A stretch of DNA of 55,329 nt from positions 1 through 55,329 of the forward strand of contig JACPFM010000037.1 in NCBI GenBank assembly GCA_016182965.1, read 5' to 3'. Origin of the DNA: Deltaproteobacteria bacterium (lineage in GTDB: Bacteria; Myxococcota_A; Polyangia; Polyangiales; JADJMO01). The notes beneath the pieces are model-generated. The model searched no databases. It was not told where the DNA came from and worked only from the letters and a program-made list of their open reading frames with translations. A program made the translations under genes and the position numbers. Of this stretch, positions 44,596 through 54,133 are shown piece after piece (position 1 is the first letter of the stretch; each line of letters starts with the position of its first letter).

Positions 44596-47070
44596 TCAGA
44601 GGTCGAACTCGTCGAGGACGTTCGTCTCGGGTAACACCACCTGCTCGGCGGCCTCGGTGACGAGCGTCTCCGTCGGCAGCTCCGTCCTCCGCAACGCCAG
44701 TCCCTTCCAGATCGCTCGTCGGCTCTTGCCATCGAGCAGCTTGGTGAAGCCACGCCGTTGCAGCTCCGACGTGATGTACTGGTTGGTGGTCTTCATGCGC
44801 CCCTCAACGTTCCCGTCGGCCACGAAGGCGACGAGGGCGCCGCGGATGTCCTCGGACAGCACCACGGCGTCGGTGCGGGCAGGATCCCGAACCTCGAAGC
44901 ACTCGTCGAGGAAGTTGGCGAAGTCGTCCTGCGACGCCTTGAAGGTCTGCGTCGCCGCGACGATCGCGGGCGGCTTCGGCAGCCCGTCGCGTTGCCACGC
45001 GAGGCAGCCCTCGACGAGCCACGCGAGGATGCCCTCGTCCTCGGCCTTGAGCTTCACGTCGAGTTCTTTGTCCTGCTCGGCGTCCGGGATCGCGACGGTC
45101 CACGGGACGATGCGTAGGCGGCGCCAGATGCCGTCGTCGTGGGCTTCGCGGATGACGGGCGGCTTGTTCATTTGCATTTCGAGCTGGTAGGTCGGCTCGA
45201 ACGTCAGCCAGTCCATGCCCATCCCACGAGCCGTCACGGCGTCGTTGCCCGTCAGCTCCTTGATCTGATCGACGTTGAGGTGCGGGTCGGCCTCGGTGCC
45301 GTACGCGAACCGGAGGCCGAAGAGCATCATCTTGTCGGCGGGGTGCTGCTCATTCCTCGTCTTCTCGAAGATGCTCCTCGGCACCTTGGCGGCGTAGTCG
45401 CCGAGGATGCGCGACATATACCGGGTCCGGGTGCCCTTGCCGCCGCCACCGGCGCCGTGGTGAACGTCGAAAACCTGATCGCGCACGAGGCCGACGAGCT
45501 TCGAGCCGTCGCGGAGCTGGAGGTAGTGGCGGATCTCCGGGTCAGGCTGTACCCGTTCGAGGTACTGCTGGTGGAGCGGCCTCGGCGCGTCCTTGATGTA
45601 GTCCACGGGCGCGAGCTTGGTGATCAGGTCTGCCGGGCTGTGCGGCCGGAGCGAGCCGGTGCGCAGATCGAGCGTGCCGTTGTTGCAGTTGAAGAGCCAC
45701 AGGTCGGCATCGAGCACCTTGGCGTCGATGAGGATGCGCCGGTCGTCCTTCGTCCCCTCGACCATCGCGGTGATAGCTCGGAGGGACTCGCTCCTCGTCG
45801 CGTGATCCCGGAGCTGCTCGGCCGCGTCGCCGGTCAGCTCCTTGGCCTCCTCGTGCATCGCCTCGATGACCTTCTTCGCGAAGGCCCGCACCCGAAGCCC
45901 CTCGGCATCACGAACGAAGCGCCTGTCGTCCCACACGACGAACTCCCCGAGCTGCGGGACGTAGCGGAACAGCGAGCCGTACTTGTCGATCAGGCGCTCG
46001 GCGTTGCCCTTGTCCGTAGGATGGTACTTCTCGTCCTGCTCGGGGGCGCCCTCGCGGATGCGACCGGCGAAGACGTTGACCTTCTCGGCCAGCTCACGCT
46101 TGCCGATGCCGAGCGGCTTCCAGATGGTGGCGACGTTGGCGATCTCCATCCTGCCTCCGACGTACAGCGCCGCCACGAACGTCATGTCGTGGAGCAGCGT
46201 CTTGGCGGCGTCGGCCCACTGCTCGCGGGGGAGCTGCACGACACGTCGAGCACGAGCCGCCGGGCTCGCCGGTCCAGCGTCCTCGATGATGCGGCGGAGT
46301 GCGTCGAGGCCGTTGCGGTGCAGGTAGTCGTCGGGTCCTTGGTCCTTAGGGTCGTAGTAGTCGTCGCCGGACATGTGCGCCGTGTAGAGCGGCAGGATCG
46401 CGAGGTAGACGTTCGCGCCCTCGCTCTCCAGGGCGTAGGTGAGCTTCGCGGCCCCGAGGGCGACACGAGGGTTGTTGGTGATCCCCGCGTCGAACATGAC
46501 AACGGCTCGTCGGCCCTTCCAGGCGATGCGGGCCAGCTCCCTGTGCATCGAGACGGTCTTGTTCTTCCGCCACTGCTCGACATCGACCGCGCCGATCTCG
46601 ACACCGGCGAGCCCGATCGCCGGGAACCCGGCGGCCGTCATCGACAGCGCCTTCGGCGGAGCCTCGACGATGTGGAGCGGGATCGACGTGTCCGACCATG
46701 TGCTGCGCGGGAGCGTCGGCGTGAGGTACGGGATCGGCTCGACCCCCTTCTGCGTGACGTACCGAGGGAGGTCTTCGCCTCGGTGCTCGTTCACGCCGGG
46801 CTCGCCCTCGATGACGACCACATCATCGAGGCGGAGGCGGCACCGCTGGATCTCGTCGAGTGCCGTGGGGTACGGCATCAACAGGCCGCCCGAAGGCACG
46901 ACCGGTAGTCCGAGCCTCTTCGCCGACAGCTCGACCTCCTTCCGCGACATGCTGCGGAAGCCCGCCTTGTTGGCGTCGGCGATCGGGATGCAGCGGTCCG
47001 CGAAGTACCGGAGGTGGTCGGCGGTGTACTGATGGTCGGTAGTCTTTTCGTTGATCGATCCGTTGGACAT
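44596..47070 (-). CDS. P4/D5-type phage or plasmid primase-helicase
   Basis: 824 residues. The N-terminal part (about 1-290) resembles DUF3854/Toprim-like regions of plasmid replication proteins (VVIEGEPGVNEH, HIVEAPPKALSM, AVVMFDAGITNNP). The rest is D5_N plus superfamily-3 helicase: FNCNNGTLDLRTG, a Walker A HHGAGGGGKGTRT (near residue 540-547), FAYGTEADPHLNVDQIKELTGND and LEMQMNKPP. The Walker A has GKGT where GKS/T is usual. It should unwind DNA at the element's origin. It is on the minus strand, downstream of an RHH-like gene and of the iteron-like array. Confidence 0.9.
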   Translation of the reverse strand: MSNGSINEKTTDHQYTADHLRYFADRCIPIADANKAGFRSMSRKEVELSAKRLGLPVVPSGGLLMPYPTALDEIQRCRLRLDDVVVIEGEPGVNEHRGEDLPRYVTQKGVEPIPYLTPTLPRSTWSDTSIPLHIVEAPPKALSMTAAGFPAIGLAGVEIGAVDVEQWRKNKTVSMHRELARIAWKGRRAVVMFDAGITNNPRVALGAAKLTYALESEGANVYLAILPLYTAHMSGDDYYDPKDQGPDDYLHRNGLDALRRIIEDAGPASPAARARRVVQLPREQWADAAKTLLHDMTFVAALYVGGRMEIANVATIWKPLGIGKRELAEKVNVFAGRIREGAPEQDEKYHPTDKGNAERLIDKYGSLFRYVPQLGEFVVWDDRRFVRDAEGLRVRAFAKKVIEAMHEEAKELTGDAAEQLRDHATRSESLRAITAMVEGTKDDRRILIDAKVLDADLWLFNCNNGTLDLRTGSLRPHSPADLITKLAPVDYIKDAPRPLHQQYLERVQPDPEIRHYLQLRDGSKLVGLVRDQVFDVHHGAGGGGKGTRTRYMSRILGDYAAKVPRSIFEKTRNEQHPADKMMLFGLRFAYGTEADPHLNVDQIKELTGNDAVTARGMGMDWLTFEPTYQLEMQMNKPPVIREAHDDGIWRRLRIVPWTVAIPDAEQDKELDVKLKAEDEGILAWLVEGCLAWQRDGLPKPPAIVAATQTFKASQDDFANFLDECFEVRDPARTDAVVLSEDIRGALVAFVADGNVEGRMKTTNQYITSELQRRGFTKLLDGKSRRAIWKGLALRRTELPTETLVTEAAEQVVLPETNVLDEFDL

Positions 47071-47256
47071 TGAACGTCACCCGCGACCTCGGAGCGCACG
47101 AACGCTTCGAGGTCGTCCCTTGTCAGGGCTGTCGCCGGTGCCTCGCGGGCGGGTGGCGACGTAGGACCCCGTTCGGCGCGGGTGGTGACGTTGACGGGCG
47201 TGCTGCGCACAGCACGCAAGGTCAGGGTCGGGACGCCGAACGACTCGTGCTCGTGA

Positions 47257-47469
47257 TCACCGACGGGTGCGGACCCGACGGTCAGGTACTGCGGCGAGGA
47301 TGGACCTCGCCAGCGTGGGCTCGGCGGCGAGGGCACGAAGGCCCGCCTCGAACACCACGCGGTGCATACGCGCCCTGGTGATCCGCAGGGGCTCACGCAT
47401 GGCTTCCAGCTTCTCGACGTCGGCGGTGGGCACCGTCACCGACAGCGGGTAGTTCGTCTCGTCGTTCAT
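47257..47469 (-). CDS. Small RHH-like putative DNA-binding protein
   Basis: 70 residues from ATG 47469, with AGGAG a few bases upstream on the minus strand. The sequence YPLSVTVPTADVEKLEAMRE then RITRARMHRVVFEAGLRAL fits a strand followed by two helices, as in ribbon-helix-helix/CopG-type regulators. It lies between the iteron-like array and the primase-helicase gene on the same strand, where a replication or copy-number regulator would be expected. Assignment is by pattern only. Confidence 0.55.
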   Translation of the reverse strand: MNDETNYPLSVTVPTADVEKLEAMREPLRITRARMHRVVFEAGLRALAAEPTLARSILAAVPDRRVRTRR

Positions 47470-47565
47470 GTTCGCGCTCCTACTTGGGGTCGCGTTGTAA
47501 TGGATTACCGAGATCCCGAAGTCTCAGAACGGTCACTTCACGATCTCAGTACACCGCTGCACGCC

Positions 47566-47834
47566 GAAGGGATCGCGAAGGGATCGAAGGGAGCCGCGAA
47601 GGGATCGGGGCTCACGAAACGGCCAAAATGAAGGGATCGAAGGGATCGAAGGGACTTTCCAAGTCACGCGCACGGAGAGAAAATCTTCTTCGACACGACG
47701 ACGGATCAGCTTCCGCGAACACTTCTGATCGCGTTGTGCCGGAAGGCGTCCGCGAACCCTTCGATGCCTTCGATCCCTTCGATCACGGCGTTTCAGGCGC
47801 GGCGATCCCTTCGCGACCGCTTCGCGCTCCCTTC
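47566..47834. repeat. Iteron-like array, possible replication origin
   Basis: GAAGGGATCG occurs exactly at 47566-47575, 47577-47586, 47598-47607, 47630-47639 and 47639-47648, with imperfect copies at 47586 and 47648. The reverse form CGATCCCTTC is at 47771-47780 and 47803-47812, with imperfect copies at 47762 and 47825. About 100 bases containing AAAATCTTCTT lie between. The cluster fills the 519-base non-coding space between two divergent replication genes. Confidence 0.75.
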
Positions 47835-47988
47835 GCGGCCGGAGGGATTCCCCATTTCGCGAACGAGCCACGCCACGTCCACGCCCTGAGCGGACACGCC
47901 CCGTACCCATCCGTCGAGACGGCCCGCCAAGACAACCGAGCGGTAATGAGCGCGGTTGATGTCGGGTGTCCCGGCGTGTAGCGGAGGG

Positions 47989-48285
47989 ATGGACACCGAC
48001 GACGACGACGCCCCCATCACGCCCGAGCTGCTCGCCGACGACGACGATCTCCGCGAGGCCCTCGCGGCAGCCTGCGAGCCCATCGACAGACCGACGCGGA
48101 CCGAGATCGACAACAAGCTCTCGTACCTCAAGGCAAACCTCGACGAGGGCCTCTTCGCGATCCTCACCGAGCTGGTCGAGGCCATCACGCAACGTCACGA
48201 GGAGGTTGTCTTCACGGTCGTTCGCGATGTGCTCTGGAGCTGGGCCGAGTCCGACGCGGCCAACGGGGTGGGGCCCTCCTCGTGA
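47989..48285 (+). CDS. Small acidic protein preceding the element primase
   Basis: 98 residues if ATG 47989 is used; GGAGGG lies only one or two bases before it, so ATG 47956 (109 residues) may be the real start. The N-terminus is very acidic (MDTDDDDAPITPELLADDDD). A helical part follows (LDEGLFAILTELVEAITQRH, VVRDVLWSWAES). The stop overlaps the GTG of the next gene, so they are co-translated. No family recognised. Confidence 0.6.
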   Translation: MDTDDDDAPITPELLADDDDLREALAAACEPIDRPTRTEIDNKLSYLKANLDEGLFAILTELVEAITQRHEEVVFTVVRDVLWSWAESDAANGVGPSS

Positions 48286-51161
48286 GCGCGAACGTCAACG
48301 CGAACGTCTCGCTCGAACGATTCGCCGACGCTCGCGGCGTCACGCTGCGGAAGAAGAGCGCCGGCCTCATCGGCAAGTGCCCGCTCCACGAGGGCACCGG
48401 CACGACGCTCACCATCGACCCGAAGGCGAACACCTGGACGTGCTCGTCGTGCTCGCCGGAGAAGGGCTCGGTCGTCTCCTGGGTCATGAGGGCGGAGGGC
48501 GTCTCGAAGAAGCACGCGATCGAGCTGCTCAAGGCCGACTACACGGGCTCGTCGAAGAGGACGAACAAGGGGCCGCAGAAGGGCGTCGTCCCGGAGAAGG
48601 CTTCCACGAGGAAGATCGACGCGCCGTTCACCGAGTCCGACTCGGACGCCGAGATCCTCGCGAAGGTGGTCGGCTTCTACCACGCGACCCTCAAGCACAC
48701 CCCCGACGCCGTGCAGTACCTCCAGTCGAGGGGCATCGTCGCCGAGGACGTGATCGACACCTTCAAGCTCGGGTACGCGAACCGGACGCTCGGCTACCGG
48801 GTGCCCGCGATGAACCGTCGTCTAGGCGCCGAGCTGCGCGGTCGCCTTCAACGGCTCGGCGTCCTCCGCGACAGCGGCCACGAGCACATGACCGGCTCGG
48901 TCGTGGTGCCGCTGTTCGACGACGCAGGCAACGTCGTGAACATGTACGGCCGGAAGATCCTCGACGGCAAGCTGCGCGTCGGCACGCCGATGCACTGCTG
49001 GCTCGACCCGTCGAGGCGAGGGCTCTTCAACTGCGAAGGGCTGTCGTCGTCGAAGACCTTGATCGTCACCGGGTCGATCCTCGACGCGCTCACGTTCTAC
49101 GCCCACGGGCAGACGAACGTCACCGCCGTTCACGGGCTCGACGGGCCGACCGAGGATCTCGTCGAGGTCGTGAAGGGGTACAGCGTCGAGCGGGTGTTGA
49201 TCGCGTTCCGGCGTTCGAGCGACGGTGACGCCGCAGCCGAACGTCTCGCCGGTCTGGTCCTCCCGCACGGCGTCGAGGTGTTCCGGGTCGTGCTGCCCGC
49301 TGGCATGGACGTGAGCGACTACGCGAGGTCGGTCGAGGAGCCGACCGCGGCCTTGATGCAGGTCGTCCGGGCGGCGATGTGGATGGGCGGGAAGACCGAG
49401 GAGAAGAGGACCCCGACGCCGATCCCGGCTGCGACATTCACGACGACCAGGGAGCCGACGCCGACGGCGACCGCCAAGAACACGCCCGGAGCGGACGACA
49501 CCGACACCAACGACGGCGACACCGCCTTCACGTTCGACAGCCGTCGCTGGCGTGTCCGCCCTCTGCCGGGGAACGCACCCGGCACGCTGCGGGCGAACGT
49601 GTTCGTCTCCCGAGATGGCCTGTTTCACGTCGATGTCTTCGACCTGTACTCCTCGCGGCATCGAGCAGCCTTCGTCCGGCAGGCCGTCGAGGAGCTTCAC
49701 GTCGAAGAGCAGACGTTGAAGGCCGACCTCGGTCATGTCCTTCTGCGCGTGGAAGCCGACACGGCGAAGGGTCAGTGTCGTCCCGAGGCGCCCGTGCGAA
49801 ACATGACCGACGCCGAACGGCAAGCGGCCCTCTCGGTTCTCCGTGATCCGAACCTGCTCGACCGCATCGTCCGTGACTTCGACGCGCTCGGCGTCGTGGG
49901 CGAGCACACCAACCTCACCGTGGGCTACCTCGCGACGGTCTCGCGCCTCCTCGACCGTCCGCTGGCCGTGGTCATCCAGTCGTCGTCGGCGGCGGGGAAG
50001 TCGTCGCTGATGGACGCGATCTTGTCCGTCGTGCCGCCGGAGGAGCGGATGTCCTTCTCGGCGTTGACGGGCCAGTCGTTGTTCTACATGGGTGGCTCGG
50101 CGCTCAAGCACAAGGTCTTGGCGGTCGCCGAGGAAGCCGGCGCCGAGCGTGCTGCCTACGCGCTCAAGCTCCTCCAGAGCGATGGGGCGCTCACGATCGC
50201 GAGCACCGGCAAGGACCCTTCGACGGGGCGCCTGACCTCGCAGGAGTACCGCGTCGAGGGGCCGGTCGCGATGATGATGACGACGACGGCGATCGACCTC
50301 GACGAGGAGCTTCTGTCGCGCTGCCTCGTGCTGACGATCGACGAGGGGCCCGAGCAGACGAGGGCCATCCAGGAGGCGCAGCGGCACGAGATGACCCTCG
50401 AAGGTCGGCTCCGCCGTGCGGAACGAGATCGGCTCGTTCGGCTCCACCACGACGTGCAACGGCTTCTGCGGCCAGTCCTCGTCGTGAACCCCTTCGCGGC
50501 GACGATGACGTACCCGGACCACCGGGTCCGCGGGCGACGTGATCACCGGAAGCTGCTCGCCCTCGTCGAAGCCATCGCCTTGCTGCACCAACACCAACGC
50601 CCTCTCCGGCGACACGAACACGGCGGTCACGTCGTCGAGTACATCGAGGTCGCCGAGGCCGACATCGACATCGCCCACCGGCTCCTTCGTGAGGTCGGCG
50701 GCGTCGGTGCGGACGATCTCCCGCCGCAGACGAGGAACGTGCTCGGGCTCCTCGACGGCTACGTGCGCTCGAAGGCGAAGCCGACCGAGAACAGCGTGCG
50801 GTTCACCCGGCGAGAGGTGCGCGAGGCCCTCGGGCTCGGCGACACCCAGGCCAAGATCCATCTGCGGCGTCTCGTCGAGACCGAGTACGTGCGGCTGCAC
50901 CCGTCGCCGTTCGGACGCGGCGTTGTGTACGAGTTGGCCGTCGCAGCGGACCTTGGGTGTCGGTACGGCGACGAGCGGGCGGCCTCCGGTCGGCCCGTGG
51001 TCGGCCCGTGGTCGGGGGGAGGCCGGGCCTCGGAAGATGCGACTTCGCACGAGAAAAACGGCTCTTCCGGGGCTCCTGCGTGCCCGTCGCCCGAAAACGC
51101 ACGTCTCGGGACCGAGCCCGAACACGCCGTCGTACCGACAACACCGTCGAGGGCCCGATGA
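48282..51161 (+). CDS. CHC2 zinc-finger / Toprim-like / AAA-type replication protein
   Basis: 959 residues from GTG 48282 (gtga overlap). The CHC2-type zinc finger has CPLH and CSSC (Cys33, His36, Cys54, Cys57), as in DnaG. A Toprim-like region (about 145-345) has LIVTGSILDAL where active primases have a Glu (VEG), so primase activity is doubtful. After a Thr/Pro-rich linker (about 370-410) an ATPase domain begins: Walker A SSSAAGKSSLMDA near residue 570, then FSALTGQSLFYM. A winged-helix-like end (FTRREVREALGLGDTQAKIHL) follows. It is likely a primase-helicase for an integrated element. Its stop overlaps the ATG of a tyrosine recombinase. Confidence 0.85.
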   Translation: MSANVNANVSLERFADARGVTLRKKSAGLIGKCPLHEGTGTTLTIDPKANTWTCSSCSPEKGSVVSWVMRAEGVSKKHAIELLKADYTGSSKRTNKGPQKGVVPEKASTRKIDAPFTESDSDAEILAKVVGFYHATLKHTPDAVQYLQSRGIVAEDVIDTFKLGYANRTLGYRVPAMNRRLGAELRGRLQRLGVLRDSGHEHMTGSVVVPLFDDAGNVVNMYGRKILDGKLRVGTPMHCWLDPSRRGLFNCEGLSSSKTLIVTGSILDALTFYAHGQTNVTAVHGLDGPTEDLVEVVKGYSVERVLIAFRRSSDGDAAAERLAGLVLPHGVEVFRVVLPAGMDVSDYARSVEEPTAALMQVVRAAMWMGGKTEEKRTPTPIPAATFTTTREPTPTATAKNTPGADDTDTNDGDTAFTFDSRRWRVRPLPGNAPGTLRANVFVSRDGLFHVDVFDLYSSRHRAAFVRQAVEELHVEEQTLKADLGHVLLRVEADTAKGQCRPEAPVRNMTDAERQAALSVLRDPNLLDRIVRDFDALGVVGEHTNLTVGYLATVSRLLDRPLAVVIQSSSAAGKSSLMDAILSVVPPEERMSFSALTGQSLFYMGGSALKHKVLAVAEEAGAERAAYALKLLQSDGALTIASTGKDPSTGRLTSQEYRVEGPVAMMMTTTAIDLDEELLSRCLVLTIDEGPEQTRAIQEAQRHEMTLEGRLRRAERDRLVRLHHDVQRLLRPVLVVNPFAATMTYPDHRVRGRRDHRKLLALVEAIALLHQHQRPLRRHEHGGHVVEYIEVAEADIDIAHRLLREVGGVGADDLPPQTRNVLGLLDGYVRSKAKPTENSVRFTRREVREALGLGDTQAKIHLRRLVETEYVRLHPSPFGRGVVYELAVAADLGCRYGDERAASGRPVVGPWSGGGRASEDATSHEKNGSSGAPACPSPENARLGTEPEHAVVPTTPSRAR

Positions 51162-52219
51162 CGCCGAGGACGAAGAGCCCGACCGATACGCTCGACCCCG
51201 ACGGGCTCGTCGTGTGGGCACGCCGCTTCGCCGAGCATCTGCGCGTCCGCAACTACGCCGAGCGCACCATCGTCATCACGAACGTCGCCCTCTCGGGGTT
51301 CATCGAGTGGGCGGCCGACCGATCGCTCACAAGGCCGGGCGAGATCACCAAGCCGATCCTGGAGAGCTACCAGCGGTGGCTCTTCTACCGGCGGACGAGC
51401 AAGGGCAGGCCGCTCACGTTCTCGTCGCAGAGGATCTCGCTCACCAAGGTGAAGGGCTTCTTCCGGTTCCTCGCGCACCAGAACGTCCTGCTCGCGAACC
51501 CGGCCGCCGACCTCGAACTTCCGCGCGTGGAGCGTCGCCTCCCGCGGGCGATCCTGAACGAACGCGAGACCGAGCACGTCCTCGCCCAAGCGGACGTCGC
51601 CGACCCGCTCGGCCTCCGAGATCGGACGATGATGGAGGTGTTGTACTCGACCGGCATCCGCCGGTTCGAGCTGGCCGGGTTGCAGGTCTACGACCTCGAC
51701 ACCGACCGCGGCACCCTCACGATCCGACAGGGCAAGGGGCGGAAGGATCGCATCGTCCCCATCGGCGAGCGCGCCCTCCACTGGATCGCCCGCTATCTCG
51801 ACGAGGTGCGCCGGACCCTCGTGGTGCCGCCGGACGGCGGCGTGTTGTTCCTCAACGAGCAGGGCCGCGCCCTCGCGCTCGACTACCTGACGAACCTGAT
51901 GAAGGGCTACATCGACGCGGCGAAGCTCGGGAAGACCGGGGCGGTCCACATCTTCCGCCACACGATGGCGACCCTCATGCTCGAAGGCGGCGCCGACGTG
52001 CGCCTCGTGCAGGAGATGCTCGGCCACGCGAACATGAGCACGACGGCGATCTACACGCACGTCTCGATCCGCCACTTGAAGGCCGTGCACGACGCGACGC
52101 ACCCCGCGGCGAAGCTCGCTCCGAAGAAAGTCGTCGAGAGCGCCGCCGAGGCCGTCGCCGAGAAGACCGACGTGCTCGCCGCTCTCGACGCCGAGGCCGA
52201 CGAGGAGGGCTCCGAGTAG
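51158..52219 (+). CDS. Tyrosine recombinase/integrase (XerC/D-like)
   Basis: 353 residues from ATG 51158, overlapping the stop before it. An N-terminal SAM-like domain ([15 protein letters not shown]) precedes the catalytic domain, with Arg168 in [24 protein letters not shown] (His264 and Arg267), [15 protein letters not shown] with the Tyr nucleophile. It should integrate or excise the element or resolve its dimers. The acidic Ala/Glu-rich tail is unusual. Coupling to the CHC2-AAA protein means both act together. Confidence 0.93.
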   Translation: MTPRTKSPTDTLDPDGLVVWARRFAEHLRVRNYAERTIVITNVALSGFIEWAADRSLTRPGEITKPILESYQRWLFYRRTSKGRPLTFSSQRISLTKVKGFFRFLAHQNVLLANPAADLELPRVERRLPRAILNERETEHVLAQADVADPLGLRDRTMMEVLYSTGIRRFELAGLQVYDLDTDRGTLTIRQGKGRKDRIVPIGERALHWIARYLDEVRRTLVVPPDGGVLFLNEQGRALALDYLTNLMKGYIDAAKLGKTGAVHIFRHTMATLMLEGGADVRLVQEMLGHANMSTTAIYTHVSIRHLKAVHDATHPAAKLAPKKVVESAAEAVAEKTDVLAALDAEADEEGSE

Positions 52220-52295
52220 ACCATCGCGACCGCGGCTCGTACGCTCGTCGTCGAGCCCTCACGCGGAAACACGCATCGGGGGTTCGGCTTCCATC

Positions 52296-53084
52296 ATGGG
52301 CGCGACGTGTCTCCCGAAGGCCGAGAAAACCAGGACGAAAGTGTCGTCTGGGGCCGAGGAGCGCGTCGGGTCAACACTTCGGATGGAGTACGACGCCTTC
52401 GGCGTGGTCGAGACGGACTACGTTGCGAGCGGGTGGGATCCGCTGCCGTTCGGGTTCGCGGGCGGGTTGTACGACCGGGACACGAAGTTCGTGAGGTTCG
52501 GGGCGCGGGACTACGACCCGGAGACGGGGAGGTGGACGGCGAAGGATCCGATCGGGTTCGGGGGCGGGCTAAACCTCTATGAATACGCGGACTCGGATCC
52601 GATCAATCTTGTTGATCCTGACGGGCTTGATGCCTTCGGTGGCGACGCAATCTTCGAGTCTCGGCTTGAGGCGGACGGCTACGCGAGTCGCGATGACATC
52701 GCGACAATGCAGGGAAAGCGTGCCGAGGGCGCAAGCCTTGGTCTTGATGCGATGTTGGCCGGGCCGGCGACGAGTGCCGTCGGAGAGACGCTTGGACCGC
52801 TTGCGGTGCGCGGAGGCTCGTCCACGGACTGGCTTCGTCTACAGTATGGTGGAAAAGATCTGTTTCATATCGGTCGCCACGTCCTAAGCATGAAGGACTT
52901 GACGGCAGCTTTCGGGCGAAAATTCGCGGGTACCGTTAGATATAAGAAGTTCATCCACATCCAGTTCCAGAAGGGTCGGCACATTCCGATCGCGGCGTGG
53001 ACCTGGCTGAAGTCGCGTTTCTTCTCAGTGGCTCCACTGATTCCGTTCTGGGGCGATGGGGACGAGAAGGATCCTTGCCCATGA
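52296..53084 (+). CDS. Orphan RHS core with alternative toxin tip
   Basis: 262 residues if ATG 52296 is used, but RHS homology begins only at 52380; ATG 52383 (MEYDAFG) is also possible. The core part ([16 protein letters not shown], then LVDPDGL) matches the giant RHS protein. The next part ([17 protein letters not shown]) is also related, but the last about 120 residues differ completely: [17 protein letters not shown], then [19 protein letters not shown]. No RHS shell or signal precedes it. It is probably a silent tip that can recombine into the full gene. Two lines near 52861-52980 have about 51 % GC by count, against about 70 % nearby. Confidence 0.85.
   Translation: MGATCLPKAEKTRTKVSSGAEERVGSTLRMEYDAFGVVETDYVASGWDPLPFGFAGGLYDRDTKFVRFGARDYDPETGRWTAKDPIGFGGGLNLYEYADSDPINLVDPDGLDAFGGDAIFESRLEADGYASRDDIATMQGKRAEGASLGLDAMLAGPATSAVGETLGPLAVRGGSSTDWLRLQYGGKDLFHIGRHVLSMKDLTAAFGRKFAGTVRYKKFIHIQFQKGRHIPIAAWTWLKSRFFSVAPLIPFWGDGDEKDPCP
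52380..52568 (+). repeat. RHS core repeat, copy B
   Basis: Second copy of the 189-bp stretch at 42335-42523, offset by 10,045 bases. The left edge is sharp: similarity starts at CGGATGGAGTACGACGCC, while the sequence before it is unrelated. Confidence 0.9.
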
Positions 53085-53671
53085 CAGCCTTGAGCTTCAA
53101 GTTCGAGGTGAAGAACGCCGTCGACGGGCACTCTTTCGTATCGATAGGCCCGTTCGATGCCTACTTGCCGAGCCTACCGCCGTTGGACGCGGTGCGCATG
53201 AATGCGCTTCTGGACGTGACGATGAGACTTCACGGGAGTGAACGCGCGTATGCGCTTTCGTGGGCAGACGAACTCACCGGCAGTCAAGTCAATCGCGTTG
53301 TCCTTCGAGAGGAGGTCCCGTGGCCGTGGCCGTGGTCACGACGCCCTCTGTGCCTGTGGGCGTTCGATCGGGGCGAATCGCGCGAAGCGGTCGAGTTGAT
53401 CTGGCGGTCTCCGCGCATTGTTGTTGTCGATGAGTGGTCCTGCGTCAGCTTCTCCTCGCTGCAGCCACCGACGCTCCACGAAGTGGTACGCGCCGACACC
53501 GAACGCCTTAACGCTCCGCCATCGGGAAGATTCGTCCTGTTCGGCTTCCATGAGCACATGTGGATCGACGTTCACTCGGGGAGGTTCTCAGCGCGAGAGT
53601 TCGTCGAGCGGATGGGATCGGAGCGCACGGCCCACTCGTTGTCACTGGAGGAGGTGTTCAACGAGATGTGA
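53081..53671 (+). CDS. Putative immunity protein of the orphan RHS tip
   Basis: 196 residues from ATG 53081, overlapping the stop of the orphan tip (atga). Soluble, without signal or membrane segment; it has [20 protein letters not shown] near the start and [19 protein letters not shown] near the end. No family recognised. Coupling to a toxin-like tip and the low GC content make an immunity function likely; it is unrelated to the membrane protein behind the first tip, as expected for different toxins. Confidence 0.65.
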   Translation: MTALSFKFEVKNAVDGHSFVSIGPFDAYLPSLPPLDAVRMNALLDVTMRLHGSERAYALSWADELTGSQVNRVVLREEVPWPWPWSRRPLCLWAFDRGESREAVELIWRSPRIVVVDEWSCVSFSSLQPPTLHEVVRADTERLNAPPSGRFVLFGFHEHMWIDVHSGRFSAREFVERMGSERTAHSLSLEEVFNEM

Positions 53672-54133
53672 TCTGGGCGTTGCGGACGACGGACGAACGC
53701 CGGCCGCCGACCGTGAGTCGCGCCTTGTACCGGCGAGCGAGGTGCTCGGCGAGATCAACGACCGACGAGCGAAGCGGCGGCGGCGACGACCTCGACGGCG
53801 GCGACGACACCGGGACCACCGATCGCGTCGCGCGGGGGTTCCGGTCGGCGGTCCTTCACTTCGGCCGGCGCTTCGAGATCCCGCTCGCCGACGGCGGCGT
53901 CATCACTGCCCGCCACCTTGGGCGCCTCCTCGAACTCCGGATCGGGTTCGTCACGCGGCTCCGGTTCCGGTCCTCGCTCGACGGCGCGCCGAACCCGGTC
54001 CGGTGGGAAGGGCTCGACGTGCGTGGCGACGTGGTGTCCGGCAGGCTCGTGCTGGACGCCGGGGTTGCGTGAGGATCGGGTCGTGGTGTGGGCGGAGGTT
54101 GTGCTCGACGACGACGAGGTGGTCCCGTTCTGA
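53668..54133 (+). pseudogene. Degenerate ORF, copy 2 (recombinase-associated)
   Basis: Reading from about 53780: FEIPLADGGVITARHLGRLL, then RIGFVTRLRFRSSLDGAPN, PVRWEGLDVRGDVVSGRLVL. An extra T near 54065 shifts the frame to a TGA at 54070-54072; with it removed the protein continues VREDRVVVWAEVVLDDDE and VVPF to a stop at 54131-54133, matching copy 1 at 43.5 kb. The start is unclear; the GTG at 53668 overlaps the immunity gene stop. Function unknown. Confidence 0.6.

Noticed and set aside
47484..47981. Plus-strand open frame through the iteron-like array
   Set aside because: It merely translates the repeats (GSKGSKG-type peptide) and has no recognisable domain.
44431..52379. Attachment-site repeats at the ends of the replicon-like element
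   Set aside because: I compared 44431-44595 and 43476-43520 with 52220-52379 by eye and saw no convincing direct or inverted repeat.
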